From Patiria miniata (Eukaryota > Echinodermata > Asteroidea > Valvatida > Asterinidae): a DNA stretch of 64,000 nucleotides. The notes beneath the pieces were generated by a model. The model searched no databases and had not been told where the DNA came from. It worked only from the letters and a program-made list of their open reading frames with translations. Position numbers and translations under genes: made by a program. This document shows positions 13,601-21,194 of this stretch, one piece after another; the first letter of the stretch is position 1, and each line of letters starts with the position of its first letter. The stretch is from NCBI RefSeq assembly GCF_015706575.1, contig NW_024037047.1, forward strand, positions 437,020-501,019. Reading direction: 5' to 3'.

Positions 13601-16600
13601 AGACACTCACAGTGGTAGCCAGCATCACAGCCATCGCAAAGAAGCAAACGATCTTCCCTGTCGCAACGTCCACACACCTGCAACACAGGAGCAGTACGTA
13701 AAGTCAAGTCTGTCACGAGCCAATATGGCCCAATAGGCCCGCGTTTATCTCTAGTTTCAGAAGCATGAAACACAACTGGCAATGTTTCTATTCCCCCTGG
13801 ACGAGATTCTAGTCCATTGCATTGCTCCCCAGCTAATGCCGGTACCCATTTATATTCCTGGGTGGAGAGAGGCAATTGGGAATGAAGTGGCTTGCCCAAG
13901 GCCACAACATATGGCCAGCCATCTTTCTTTTAACCGTTGCGTACTAATCGTGATTTACAAATGTACATGTAACAGAGCTTGATTTACACATGAGCATATG
14001 TATATATACAGAGTGTTCAGTGATATGCATTTCGGGAGATATTTGGAATCAAATGTATCAGGCAAGACTCGTGAAGCGACATCTTGCATATTTAGCGACC
14101 TCCAAAGCAGGGCTGTAATGGGGACAGTTCAAGACCAATGTTAAAGAGTATGTGGAATGCTCGAAGACATTTCCGTCATTTTTTGGGTATATGTGGCCTA
14201 AGGTGTGATGAAATAAAAACGACTATTGTTTCTGTCATGAAATGAGGACAAAGGGTACTTTTGAGAGCTATTTTTCAGGTCCTGTTTCGACCTGAACGTG
14301 CAATTTGTGTAAAAGTCGTCGTTGCGGGCAGCAAACAAAACACAGTCAATCGTGACGTAATAAACAGGACTCGTTTATGCTACTCTGCATCGGGAGTCCT
14401 GTTTATTACGTCACGATTGACTGTGTTTTGTTTGCTGCCCGCAACGACGACTTTTACACAAATTGCATGTTCGGGTCGAAACAGGCATGACAGGACTTGA
14501 AAAACAGCTCTCAAAAGTACCTTTTGTACTCATTTTATGACAGAAACAATACTTGTTTTTATTTCATCACACCCTAGGCTACATATACCCGAAAAATGAC
14601 GGAAATGTCTTCGAGCATTCCACAACCTCTTTAAAAGACAGCCAAATTACAGCCCTGTTTGTAGGGCTAGGGACACACCGTGTGTTTGTTTCTGCATCCA
14701 ATTGGGGACGTTGAACAACAGAGGACAATAGGGTCCCCAATTCCCGAAGGGTCCCCAATTTGGCAATGTGTACAAAACATATGGGAGGTCTTCCTAAAAA
14801 GTTAAAGAGCAAACAAAAGAGGGACAATAGGGGGTCCCCGATTACAGGTAAATACACACTTGTGTACGTGTTCATCTTTTCAAACCATAGACAAAAAATA
14901 CCAGAGAACAAAAGAGAACAATATCGTCCACAATTACAAACATCCGTCCTGGATTGGGGTCATGTACAAAACCTATGGGAGTCTTCCTAAAAAGTTAAAG
15001 TACAAACAAAAGAAGGACAATAGGACGTCCACGATCGACGGTGAACGCACGCTTGCGTGTGTGTGGGTGTGAGTATGTAAACACCAGCAATCGTGGACGT
15101 AGGACAAAAGAATGTGGGGGCAAACAATAAGGCCATGATTGACCAAACGTCCACGATCTCAAAATCGTGTACAAAACCAATGAGAGCTGTCGCTACAAAG
15201 TTAGAGTACAAACAAAGGCAAGAGGATTAGGGACAATGGGGCGTCCACGATTGCCGGCATTTACACATGTGGGTGTGTGTGTGAGTTTGTGTTACATACC
15301 CTATGTGGACTTGTGAACAAAAGAGGTCCACATAATGCAGGTTGTGTTAACCTTATGTGGACTAAGCCGTGTCCACATAAGGTTTTGCCCTTTCTGGAAA
15401 ACAGGTTTAGAGGCATTTTTGGGTTAGGTTTATCCGTAGCAGAATGAAGAGAAACACTATAGGGAATCATAGAAAAAAAATTGGGTTAAAAGAGTTTTCA
15501 CAGTTTAAGTAAACTTATTTTTTGTACCGAGTTTTCTTAACTACACGAAAACAAAGCAATGTCCACACAAGGTATGTAACGTAAGTCTGGGTGTGTGTGT
15601 GTGTGTGTACTGGATCGCGCGAAGTATGCATGACTTATTTCATCCTGAATGTACACAAAGACATAGCATCTTCGCGTGAGCGACAGGCATCGTCAGCAAT
15701 GCGTTCGAATGTCACTCAGAGTTTTCTCCCCAAACTCTCCCTTTCTTACCGTTGATGGGGTACTTGTGCACGGAGTCCATACTAAAATTCAGTGAGACAG
15801 TATCTTAGTTCCTTACCTCACAATAAGTAGCATCGTCATCGTCTTGCTCGTCTGGTTTCCTCTCATCAACCTCAATCCTCCTGACTACCTCACCATGGAG
15901 CGAGTGGCGCACCAAGATGGAACGAAACAGACTCCGATCGACAGGACACGTGTTTATGTTCTGATGATGAAACAAAGAAAACCGGTCAAGGCAATTACGA
16001 TGGCTACAAGTTGTGTACAAGCAAATGGTTAATGCCGAATGCAGCAAAGTTGATCACACTATCCGAAACCTCTGTGTTGGACCCAGCTATCTACATGGGT
16101 GCACACTGGTGGCGCAGTGTGAACAGTACACCTTGACTACTTGTATTTGGTGAGGCTGGGTTCCACTTAGGTTGGACTGTGATGATTTCAGCATGGGTAG
16201 GCAAGACGATAGTGTGACTGAGCCTTAACCCTGGAATCTGTCAGGATGGGTACAGTACCCCTAAACTGACAGTCTTTTACGTTGAGTTGGCACACCTCTA
16301 GATATAAGTCAGAAATATGTGTGCTGAAATCTGCCAGAATGAGTATGGTTCCTGAGTAAATCATGCTAGGAAGTTAAGGTTAGTAGGATGGTATCCAGAT
16401 CCCCACTCTTGACCTCCCCCCCCCCCCCTCCTTTTGATGACTGGAAAAGCGAGAGACCCCAATTCCGAAAGGTAGTTCACCACAAAAAAAAAATTAAAAA
16501 TATGTGCCACATGAAAAATACGCAACACTTAAGTGGACATGTGCAAAATTGAGCAGGCACTAACTTGAGGTTTACCTCGAGGTTTTCAAAGTTAAAAAGG

Positions 16601-19600
16601 TACCTCAGAGTTGAACCGCAAGATTACTGCTTGTGTAAGCCATCATTTTACATTCCCCCACCCTGAATGAACATCATGGTGAGACCCTTACATGCAAAAT
16701 GAGCTGGCACTAACTCAATGTTTACCTCAAGGTTTTCAAAGTTAAAAATGTACCTCAGAGTTCAACCGCAAGATTACTGCTAGTGTAAGCAATCATTTTA
16801 CATTCCCCACCCTGAATGAACATCATGGTGAGACCGTTACATGCAAAATTGAGCTGGCACTAACTCGAGGTTTACCTTGAGGTTTTCAAAGTTAAAAAGG
16901 TACCTCAGAGTTCAACCGCAAGTTTACTGCTTGTGTAAGCCACCATTTTACATTCCCCCACCCTGAATGAACATCATGGTGAGACTGTCACATGAAAACT
17001 TGAGCTGGCACTAACTCGAGGTTTACCTCGAGGTTTTCAAAGTTAAAAAGGTACCTCAGAGTTCAACCGCAAGTTTACTGCTAGTGTAAGCCATCATTTT
17101 ACATTCCCCCACCCTGAATGAACATCATGGTGAGACCGTTGGTACACACCAACAAATAAACAGTGATATAGACCTGGAGAAGCAAACAGTAACCATCTAC
17201 GAACCCTGCTCCACTCCAAGATGCAATCCAAGCAGAAGATGTGATCGCAGCTCTCTGGGGTCCCAACTTCCTTCTCCCAGAAGACATCCAGACAAACGGG
17301 ACATTTCTGCGCCTCATCAATGTTCTCCCATTCATCATCATTGTCGTCATCATCATCAACATCTTCATTCTCATCGTCTTCTCCATCGTCGTCAACATCT
17401 TCTCCATCATCGTCAACATCCTCCTCATCATCGTCTCCTTCCTGCCCGTCTTCATCGACATCATCACCTGTAAATAGAGAGAACTTTGTGCTTAACTTTC
17501 AAAATTGAAGTATACATGAACAGTCAACTCTCATTATAAAGAGCACTTTTATAAAGAGGTTCTGCTTATAAAGAGCAAATTCTGAGGTCCCAAATCTCAG
17601 GTTCTCTTTGTATTTCTTTGTTTCGCTGTCCTTTTATAACAACATTCCTGTTATGGTAATTTGAATAGCCCCATCTAACTTGTTATAACATGTATAACGA
17701 GAGTCGACTGTAATCTACTTCAAGAAAGAAGCGTGGCAATGGGTTCCATGTGTGAACAGTAACTGGCGCTTCGTCAGGACTCAGGTGGGCTCCAGAAGAA
17801 GGGACACACTACTTGCCTGCACTGATTAGTGCAAAGTACGCCTGAATAAACCTGGGCGAGTAGTGAATTTTTCTACTGAGTACTCGCAAAGAAATTACTC
17901 GCGGATAGTCGAGTACTCGCAGGTAGTTAACCAAATTCCCATCAAAGCAGATAAATGACATATACGTTAGTATGACGGGAAGAACCTACAAGCAAATAAT
18001 AATAATAATAATAATCGTTACCAATAATTGGGTATTAGGGAGACATTGCCATAGACTTGTGCATAAAATTTTTATCCAACTTTAATGACCCCTAACCCCA
18101 ATTTTACATGTACCTTATCCCACCCCCATGAATTTCGGTATTTTTTACTAATTGGACCACGAGCAATCGATCTAGCCTATTTGCTACAATAAAATTTTGC
18201 CTCTATATACGGGTTGTGGAGTTAGGGAGACAATGAAATGTCTCCCTAATTCCACGTCATGCATAATGGAGCATTATGCTCCATATCATCCGCACTGCTT
18301 CTGAATCTCATCGGCACTGCCTCACCTCAACCCATTACCTGTTGGAGGATTTTGAAGGATTGAGGCAATGGCAATCCCTCCACTGAAGAAAGTTAAGAAG
18401 AAAAAAAACCGGATGATTTTGAAGGATTGAGGCTGAATCCAATTATTTACAAGATTGAGGATGGTTCCTAGCCAAAAGGGCCTAGGGGGTGAGGGTCAAC
18501 AGTTCATACACCGAGTCCATAAAGATGATTGCCCTGTAAAATTCCTTGACTGTTAGTGTCCACTGAACATATAAAGCCCCACAACTACCTTCATCTTCAT
18601 CTTCTTCTTCGTCGTCATCATCATCATCTTCCTCCCCACTCTCTTCAAACTCCTCCCCCTCCTCCTCATCTAGCGTTTCCTCGTTTCCTCCCTCTTCGTC
18701 AAACGTCTCAGTATCTTCAGGAGCTTCAAACAGTCCTGTTGAGCAGCCAATAAATAGTGTGTACGCTCAGCCACAGACACTACACGCCATTACTGATTTC
18801 AGAGGATGCACTTTGTCAAGGTCTTGGGCGGGACCTTGTGTTGTTTTTGCTCAGCCATGCATAGCTGCCAACTTTTCAAAATCCCAATTAGTAATCAACC
18901 CGCGCGGTCATTTTCAACTGCTTGTTTTATCAAAAGCTTTACCAACATCGGGTACAGGTACATAGCTTACATGTACACATACATGTACATGTGCATACCC
19001 TTCTTGTTGTGAATAATAAAGTACTGTAGGCCAAGAGATAATTAAAAAAAAAAAATAAATAAATAAAATAAATTTAAAGTCAAATAAATACTAACAATAA
19101 TAACATGTGCGCATATTTTTTTTGAGATGCATGCTATCGATTTGGAGTTTCGAGTTTGTATCGTGTTTTTACACACAATGATTTAGGGCCACCGTATGCA
19201 ATATCCCGTCAACATACCTTGCAAACGCATGCTGATTTATCTTCTCTGGACGTTGTGACAAACTCAAACTCTATTACCAATTACTCCAACCATACTCTTA
19301 TTAAATTCCATGATTAAAATCTCGCACTGATAATGATAAAAATCTCCCAGCAATAAGCGACCAAATGTGCTCACGATCGCCACTGAAAATTACTCACATA
19401 CACACACCCAACCACACATCCACGAGATGCACACAAATGACACATCATTGAAAAATACTTTTAGTCTGGTCCTCAAGCACTCCACTGCGCACACTGCATT
19501 GATGTCTATCAGGTGCTTGACTGCATTCTTATTACACTTGTCACCAGTCCATCCATTATCGCAACATTTCGCCAGAAGTTTTCGGTCAAAAATGATACTT

Positions 19601-20417
19601 TACAAGTATTTTTTTTTTCGTTAGGTAGAAAAAAGGAAATTCGTAATGTTTTAGTGGCAAATCGTATTTTGGTAATTTAACCCTTACTCTCTGAGGGTAG
19701 TTTACTGCATGTCAGTTGGTTATGCCAATGCCCTCCAGCTGCAGTTTATTGGCAGATAGTTTGTCTTAACAGTGAAGGCTCCAATTGGCAGGAGTTGGAG
19801 GCCCTGGAGGGTGCCTGATACTGACCAGCTGGGGGCACTCACTTTGTTATCAGAGGACTCTCATTGTTCTCTGTGGCATGTATTGGAGTGCCTGTCCAGT
19901 TACTCTTGAAATGACATGGCAGATATTGGAGGGCCATGCAAAAAACATAGGAGATTTTCTTGAGGCACATATTGGCATGCGTTGGAGGGTCTAGTAGGGT
20001 AAGGGTTAACAAACAATTCGTAATAATTACGAAAAATCCGTAACAGTTGGCAGCTATTGCCATGCATAAATATAGGCCTGGATTATGCTTGAAATCCTAT
20101 GTACTGCTCCAGGATGTCACTGGCCAAGCCTCAACATATTGACAGTGACGGCCGCAGGATTTTACATACTCTTTTTAATATACTCAGTCGTCCTTATATG
20201 ATATGCCCATCCGATTTTTGGTATAGCACTACCAAAAAGGAGACAATGTTGAAAGGTTATGATTAAAGTGGATGAATTTCTCAAATTCAAACTTCAGATG
20301 AAGTATTTGCAGCCACCCACCTTCCTCTACTCCAGCAGACTCCGCCCCCTCTTCCTCATTCTCAGTGGGTTCTTCTCCAGCCTGCAGCTGATTATCCGAG
20401 TTTTCTTCTTGTTCCAT
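50..20417 (-). CDS. PHRF1: PHD and RING finger domain-containing protein 1 (PHRF1), 12 coding exons, 3' end off window
   Basis: Nuclear E3 ubiquitin ligase family; vertebrate PHRF1 binds the phosphorylated RNA polymerase II tail through a C-terminal SRI domain and methylated histone H3 through its PHD finger (family knowledge). Twelve exons join in phase: 20321-20417, 18589-18735, 17205-17467, 15817-15960, 13527-13677, 11511-11716, 9432-9614, 7535-7737, 6484-6543, 6201-6322, 4973-5389, 50-4638; 6,582 nt, 2,194 codons. Order seen: acidic N terminus, RING from Cys137 (CPVC, CDHIFCLDC, then CPVD), PHD with Cys216/219/231/234, His239, Cys242/257/260, a serine/basic linker, the EIGAAAL block, a DLLGSI...HRDGSL block, and a huge SR-rich region. 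The ATG at 20417 is supported by two in-frame TGA codons 43-48 nt upstream. The last visible donor (GTAAGAG, bases 49 down to 43) leaves phase 0; the SRI domain must lie further left. Longer than human PHRF1 (about 1,650 aa), mainly in the last exon. Confidence 0.95.
4639..4972 (-). other. PHRF1 intron 11
   Basis: AT-rich intron of 334 bp bounded by GTGAGT and CCCAG. I see no repeat family, RNA gene or open coding segment in it. Confidence 0.8.
4973..5389 (-). CDS. PHRF1: PHRF1 coding exon 11, charged linker
   Basis: Acceptor CATTTCAG|GTGATA, donor TCTCTG|GTGAGT, 417 nt, phase 1 in and out. Begins GDTESKPRKPYQLPYQSKG, becomes basic/serine-rich (RRDNPSPRRHSQSD) and ends with an acidic tract (GEDDDVGNEDDEGEDGKM). 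The overlapping alternative frame lacks the required phase. Confidence 0.9.
5576..6158. repeat. Minisatellite, unit about 54 bp, roughly 10-11 copies
   Basis: Tandem units of the form GGTTGAACCCGGAGGTACCC + AGTAAAACCCAGGAAAACCT + CATCAAACTTC, differing at a few bases (AACCCAGAGG versus AACCCGGAGG, CAGGAAAA versus CACCAAAA). It fills most of PHRF1 intron 10 and stops about 40 bp from the exon 10 donor. The plus-strand open frame through it is only repeat translation. Confidence 0.95.
6201..6322 (-). CDS. PHRF1: PHRF1 coding exon 10, DLLGSI/HRDGSL block
   Basis: Acceptor GTCGGCAG|TGTTTC, donor CAGTCTGG|GTAATG, 122 nt. Encodes SSSSTTDLLGSIISSQDML then SKDVTIHRDGSLTKISL, matching the PDLLGSIL...SSDVIIHRDGSL block of vertebrate PHRF1. 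This is one of the strongest supports for orthology outside the zinc fingers. Confidence 0.93.
6484..6543 (-). CDS. PHRF1: PHRF1 coding exon 9, 60-nt microexon-like
   Basis: Not visible as a long reading frame. Acceptor TTTTCCAG|TGAAAC, donor CTCAATT|GTAAGT, 60 nt. Reads SETASTSSYEAPTTSTRTSQ in the phase imposed by exon 8 and hands phase 2 on to exon 10. As it is a multiple of three it could be skipped without shifting the frame. Confidence 0.75.
6735..6806 (+). repeat. tRNA-derived SINE head or tRNA fossil
   Basis: GGCTGGATAGCTCAGTTCTC resembles a tRNA 5' arm with an A box (TAGCTCAGTTCTCGG), followed 35 bp later by a degenerate B box (GGTCACACGTTCAATTTC). Arm pairing is imperfect, so a working tRNA is unlikely. 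It lies in PHRF1 intron 8. Confidence 0.45.
6980..7546. repeat. Minisatellite, unit about 55 bp, about 11 copies, overlapping the PHRF1 exon 8 donor
   Basis: Units read TTACC(G/T)TGGGTCAATCAC then TCCCTCAGGTTTTGGACAGT and GTGAAAGCTTGTGACTG. The last unit runs into coding exon 8: its TTACCTTGGGTCAAG is the reverse complement of the exon end and donor (CTTGACCCAAG|GTAA). Earlier units keep CCCA(A/C)GGTAACAGTC, so most contain a copy of the 5' splice site. Confidence 0.93.
7535..7737 (-). CDS. PHRF1: PHRF1 coding exon 8, conserved EIGAAxL block
   Basis: Acceptor TTAAACAG|ACCAAC, donor CCCAAG|GTAACA, 203 nt leaving phase 2. Contains RRSEIGAAALTITGS and LLDP, the counterpart of vertebrate PHRF1 RADIGAASLSLFGD...ELDP. 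Both boundaries sit inside tandem duplications: 32 nt at the 5' end plus the acceptor are repeated at 7858-7889, and the 3' end with its donor is the last unit of a roughly 55-bp minisatellite. Failure to splice at this donor would meet TAA at once (CCA AGG TAA). Confidence 0.9.
7706..8100. repeat. Tandem duplication across the PHRF1 exon 8 acceptor
   Basis: GGACCTGCTGCTTTGGTGAC begins at 7706 and again at 7858 (period 152 bp), carrying 32 nt of exon 8, its acceptor and about 120 bp of intron. A third, shorter unit starts near 7991 (period 99 bp) without the exon part. Copies differ by very few bases, so the duplication is recent. Using the second acceptor (7889) would add 152 nt, which is not a multiple of three. 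Confidence 0.92.
8543..9034. mobile_element. Nested foldback (palindromic) element
   Basis: Outer arms 8543-8613 and 8963-9034 are near-perfect reverse complements (TATCGTTTCGGTTTGCGGTA versus TACCGCAAACCGAAACGATA). Inside lie two further palindromes built of GACTAGAGCAGGCTAGTCGA and CGAACTTGTCTTTGGTCTCA in both orientations. No coding sequence. It is a foldback or MITE-type insertion in PHRF1 intron 7. Confidence 0.85.
9035..9431. other. PHRF1 intron 7, remainder
   Basis: Roughly 400 bp without recognisable repeat or RNA gene. A short plus-strand open frame (from 9248) has no family resemblance and runs into the antisense of exon 7. Confidence 0.6.
9432..9614 (-). CDS. PHRF1: PHRF1 coding exon 7, lysine/arginine-rich linker
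   Basis: Acceptor TTTATCAG|CGTATG, donor TCAAAG|GTAAGA, 183 nt in phase 0. Encodes RMSGTSGTARKKPVKRKTTK then repeated KKRKTTKKRRTTKKRK, a likely nuclear-localisation and nucleic-acid-binding basic patch. An exon between this and exon 6 corresponding to the vertebrate RPLTPR segment was not found; the phases do not require one. Confidence 0.88.
9615..10805. other. PHRF1 intron 6, left part
   Basis: A/T-rich with poly-A runs (9829-9841, 10106-10135). 10490-10600 contains a loose inverted repeat (ATCCCACGAGCGTGAGTGGA near 10493; TTCCACTAGTGCGAGTGAGA near 10584). No gene seen. Confidence 0.5.
10806..11066 (+). repeat. Dispersed repeat family, copy 1
   Basis: GGGCTCTGTGCACAAGTACC, then CAACGGCCAGAAAAGAAGAG, GGGATTAGTCTGGGAGAG, and finally AACCAGTACAGTAAGCACA and CCCGTCCATGGGGCTC. 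The same order recurs at 55985-56490, where a LINE fragment interrupts it, and a truncated reverse copy lies at 15748-15782. Complementary ends (GGGCTCTGTGCAC and GCGCACGGAGCCC) suggest a non-autonomous DNA element. Confidence 0.7.
11078..11402 (+). mobile_element. piggyBac-type MITE, family A, copy 1
   Basis: 325 bp starting CCCTTACCCTACTAG and ending AGAGAGTAAGGG, flanked on both sides by TTAA (11074-11077, 11403-11406). TTAA targets with CCC...GGG ends are the hallmark of piggyBac elements. A second copy of exactly the same length in the opposite orientation is at 19681-20005. Both contain the same 69-codon open frame, which is more likely conserved by recent copying than by function. Confidence 0.85.
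11511..11716 (-). CDS. PHRF1: PHRF1 coding exon 6, RAIART/SERVRA linker
   Basis: Acceptor TTCCACAG|AAGAC, donor GAACAG|GTAAGA, 206 nt. Encodes EDSSEEEPETIAHHASW and later RAIARTHVSERVRARITQAR, a match to the conserved RAIARTRQSERVRA segment that follows the PHD in vertebrate PHRF1. Confidence 0.9.
11800..11971. mobile_element. Diverged MITE, family C, copy 1
   Basis: GAATCTGTTAGGATGAGTAC ... CCTAATAAATCACCCTAGGG ... GAGTTAGGGTTGAAG. It shares both end motifs and the internal order with 16229-16381. Only the right terminus resembles the piggyBac-type end; the left TTAA is not intact. Confidence 0.5.
12114..12792. mobile_element. TIR element split by a family B MITE
   Basis: GGGTCATTCCACCGGGTTGG at 12114 is repeated as its reverse complement at the right end (CCAACCCGGTGGAATGACCC, to 12792), a terminal inverted repeat of 21 bp. 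The piggyBac-type MITE at 12333-12741 is inserted in it, leaving only about 270 bp of host element. No transposase remains; superfamily not assigned. Confidence 0.75.
12333..12741. mobile_element. piggyBac-type MITE, family B, copy 1
   Basis: 409 bp, ends CCCTAACCACCC and AGTTGGGG, flanked by TTAA at 12329-12332 and 12742-12745. Internally repeats motifs such as TTTGCAGGATTGAGG and GGTCTTGGGCCGGAC. Relatives: 12803-13153, 42673-43062, pieces at 18270-18505 and 18765-20170. Confidence 0.82.
12803..13153. mobile_element. piggyBac-type MITE, family B, copy 2
   Basis: 351 bp, CCCTAACCTTCCC to GGAGTTAGGG, flanked by TTAA at 12799-12802 and 13154-13157. Same internal order as copy 1 in the same orientation, only about 60 bp downstream of it; the two lie close but have separate TTAA duplications. 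Confidence 0.82.
13527..13677 (-). CDS. PHRF1: PHRF1 coding exon 5, PHD finger
   Basis: Acceptor TTGCAG|GTGTGT, donor CATCAAG|GTAGGA. Encodes VCGRCDREDRLLLCDGCDAG, YHCECLDPPLEHIPIEEWYC and PEC: a complete C4HC3 PHD finger closely matching the PHRF1 type (CDGCDAGYH, CLDPPL, EEWYCPEC). Confidence 0.96.
14108..14658. mobile_element. Long palindrome (foldback), 551 bp
   Basis: Starts CAGGGCTGTAAT and ends ATTACAGCCCTG; arms of about 265 bp are reverse complements with minor mismatch and meet around 14370-14400 (AATAAACAGGACT ... AGTCCTGTTTATT) with a loop of about 25 bp. Long stretches such as TCAATCGTGACGTAATAAAC are perfectly mirrored. No coding capacity; foldback/MITE in PHRF1 intron 4. Confidence 0.9.
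14680..15290. repeat. Dispersed repeat with diverged tandem units
   Basis: Units share GGACAATAGGG(G)TCCCC-like starts, GTGTACAAAACATATGGGAG and CCTAAAAAGTTAAAG. At least three units, about 150-190 bp apart, differ by more than the copies of other arrays here. The first unit closely matches 45331-45492 in the intron of the SEFIR gene. Confidence 0.7.
15291..15816. other. PHRF1 intron 4, right part next to exon 4
   Basis: Contains TCCACATAAGGTT-type short inverted repeats (15330-15385), a GT run (15591-15608) and at 15748-15782 a truncated reverse copy of the 10806 repeat family. No gene seen. Confidence 0.55.
15817..15960 (-). CDS. PHRF1: PHRF1 coding exon 4, end of RING and first PHD cysteine
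   Basis: Acceptor CATCAG|AACATA, donor TGTGAG|GTAAGG, 144 nt in phase 0. Starts NINTCPVDRSLFRSILV (last RING ligands) and ends DDDDATYCE, whose Cys is the first ligand of the PHD finger. The exon boundary inside the CEVCGR motif is bridged by the next exon. Confidence 0.92.
16229..16381. mobile_element. Diverged MITE, family C, copy 2
   Basis: Left TTAA (16225-16228) followed by CCCTGGAATCTGTCAGGATG; right end AGGAAGTTAAGGTTAG. Shares order with 11800-11971. A short (about 150 bp) piggyBac-like relict. Confidence 0.5.
16546..17142. repeat. Tandem repeat, unit about 151 bp, four copies
   Basis: Unit marks: GAGCTGGCACTAACTCGAGG, TTTACCTCGAGGTTTTCAAA, AGAGTTCAACCGCAAG, CACCCTGAATGAACATCATG. 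Starts near 16549, 16701, 16851 and 17002. It begins about 60 bp past the weak donor of PHRF1 exon 3. On the minus strand each unit carries a GAG|GTAAAC donor-like word. Confidence 0.93.
17205..17467 (-). CDS. PHRF1: PHRF1 coding exon 3, acidic tract and first part of RING finger
   Basis: Acceptor TTTACAG|GTGATG. About 50 acidic residues lead into CPVCLDVFWEKEVGTPESCD and HIFCLDCILEWSR, the first zinc ligands of the RING. The donor is AGG|GTTCGT, a weak match to consensus but the only GT that keeps the RING spacing; it joins directly to NINTCPVDR in the next exon, as in other PHRF1 proteins. Confidence 0.92.
17521..17710. mobile_element. pogo/Tigger-like MITE, copy 1
   Basis: 190 bp from CAGTCAACTCTCATTATAA to TATAACGAGAGTCGACTG, ends with the CAGTCGACTCTCGTTA signature, right side followed by TA. 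Relatives with the same ends: 49792-49983 and 52402-53467. Confidence 0.75.
17711..18588. other. PHRF1 intron 2, left part
   Basis: Holds an (AAT) microsatellite at 17997-18016 and, at about 18270-18505, a diverged fragment of the family B MITE (TTGAAGGATTGAGGC words, ending CCTAGGGGGTGAGGGTCAAC). No gene. Confidence 0.6.
18589..18735 (-). CDS. PHRF1: PHRF1 coding exon 2, acidic
   Basis: Acceptor CAACAG|GACTG and donor GATGAAG|GTAGTT; 147 nt, phase 1 in and out. Encodes an almost purely Glu/Asp stretch beginning GLFEAPEDTETFDEEGG. Vertebrate PHRF1 also has an acidic stretch before the RING. Confidence 0.9.
18864..20058. mobile_element. 1.2-kb TIR transposon relic inserted in the family B MITE
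   Basis: Flanked by the direct repeat GCCATGCATA (18854-18863 and 20059-20068). Ends are inverted: GCTGCCAACTTTTC on the left, GTTGGCAGCTATT on the right. No transposase seen; A-rich interior near 19043-19080. Itself carries the 325-bp family A element. Confidence 0.65.
19681..20005 (-). mobile_element. piggyBac-type MITE, family A, copy 2
   Basis: 325 bp between TTAA at 19677-19680 and 20006-20009, reverse orientation to copy 1 at 11078. Nearly identical over its whole length, including the 69-codon frame, so the family moved recently. Confidence 0.85.
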
Positions 20418-20483
20418 ATTTCGCTCAACGATAACACCCTCCTGCGTCTTCTGGCTGAATCATCAGGTCCGCAGCCTTCTCAG
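20321..20483 (-). CDS. PHRF1: PHRF1 exon with start codon (coding 20321-20417)
   Basis: Reads MEQEENSDNQLQAGEE and continues acidic to GVEEG; donor GAGGAAG|GTGGGT leaves phase 1. A plausible acceptor (TTTTTCCCAG) puts the exon's 5' edge at 20483, giving 66 nt of 5' UTR. TGA TGA stands in frame 42 nt before the ATG, so no N-terminal extension is possible within this exon. Confidence 0.85.
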
Positions 20484-20969
20484 CTGGGAAAAATATCCTG
20501 TTTTGAGAATGAAAAACAGAGACGAAACTGGCACATGAGGGGAAAAAATCGCAAAATAAACGGAATAAAAATATGTGTCTGAAAACAAGGTCGCATTGCA
20601 GTTACATACATACATACATTGTAAAAGCACTTTGATGGATTCGGAACTGATGAAACCGATCCGGAACTAGGAAAAAGGGCATCGGTACTTTTTGACGTCG
20701 TAAAGTCAAATTAAAAGGACATTAAATTTGGAAAATATAGTGTGTAGTATCTTCATCACCAAAGGTAAACCTTTTAATCAATGTCACTTGAGTTTATGGA
20801 GAAGGCCTACTTAGTTGAGCCGAAAGCAGCCTGAATGAAGCTTGCTATCTGGAACTAGGAAAACGACAGGTCGCACTAAAAAGCGTCAACACAGCGTCAA
20901 CACATGACAGAAGCGTCAACACACCGTCAACACATCCAAAACACATTCTACATGTAAATTGACAAAAAA

Positions 20970-21113
20970 CAGGCATGCAACTGGGAAATCACAAAAAAAG
21001 AGGAAATTTAAATTTTTCCCAGACTTTGTACAGTGTTTTTCTATTTTCAATGGCACACATGAGAAGTAAAAAAAAGAGGAAATCAGCTGATCCGAGGAAA
21101 AGTTGCATGCCTG
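20970..21113 (+). mobile_element. 144-bp TIR element, copy 1
   Basis: Starts CAGGCATGCAACT and ends AGTTGCATGCCTG, a perfect 13-bp inverted end. The reverse-oriented copy at 33132-33275 has the same length. Interior GAAATCAGCTGATCCGAGG is shared by both. Confidence 0.8.
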
Positions 21114-21194
21114 AAAAAAGGTATATAATTGTAAAGCATAGAATAAAAGAGAATTTCCATTGGATTGATCGTGGAGGAGTGGAGCCACAGTCGA

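Larger units (their letters stand above)
18765..20170. mobile_element. Family B MITE fragment split by another transposon
   Basis: 18765-18863 (GGTCTTGGGCGGGACCTTGT ... GCTCAGCCATGCATA) and 20059-20170 (GCCATGCATAAATATAGGCC ... GGCCGCAGGATTTTA) are successive pieces of one internal family B sequence, as comparison with 12333-12741 shows. The gap between them is an insertion (18864-20058). Confidence 0.72.
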
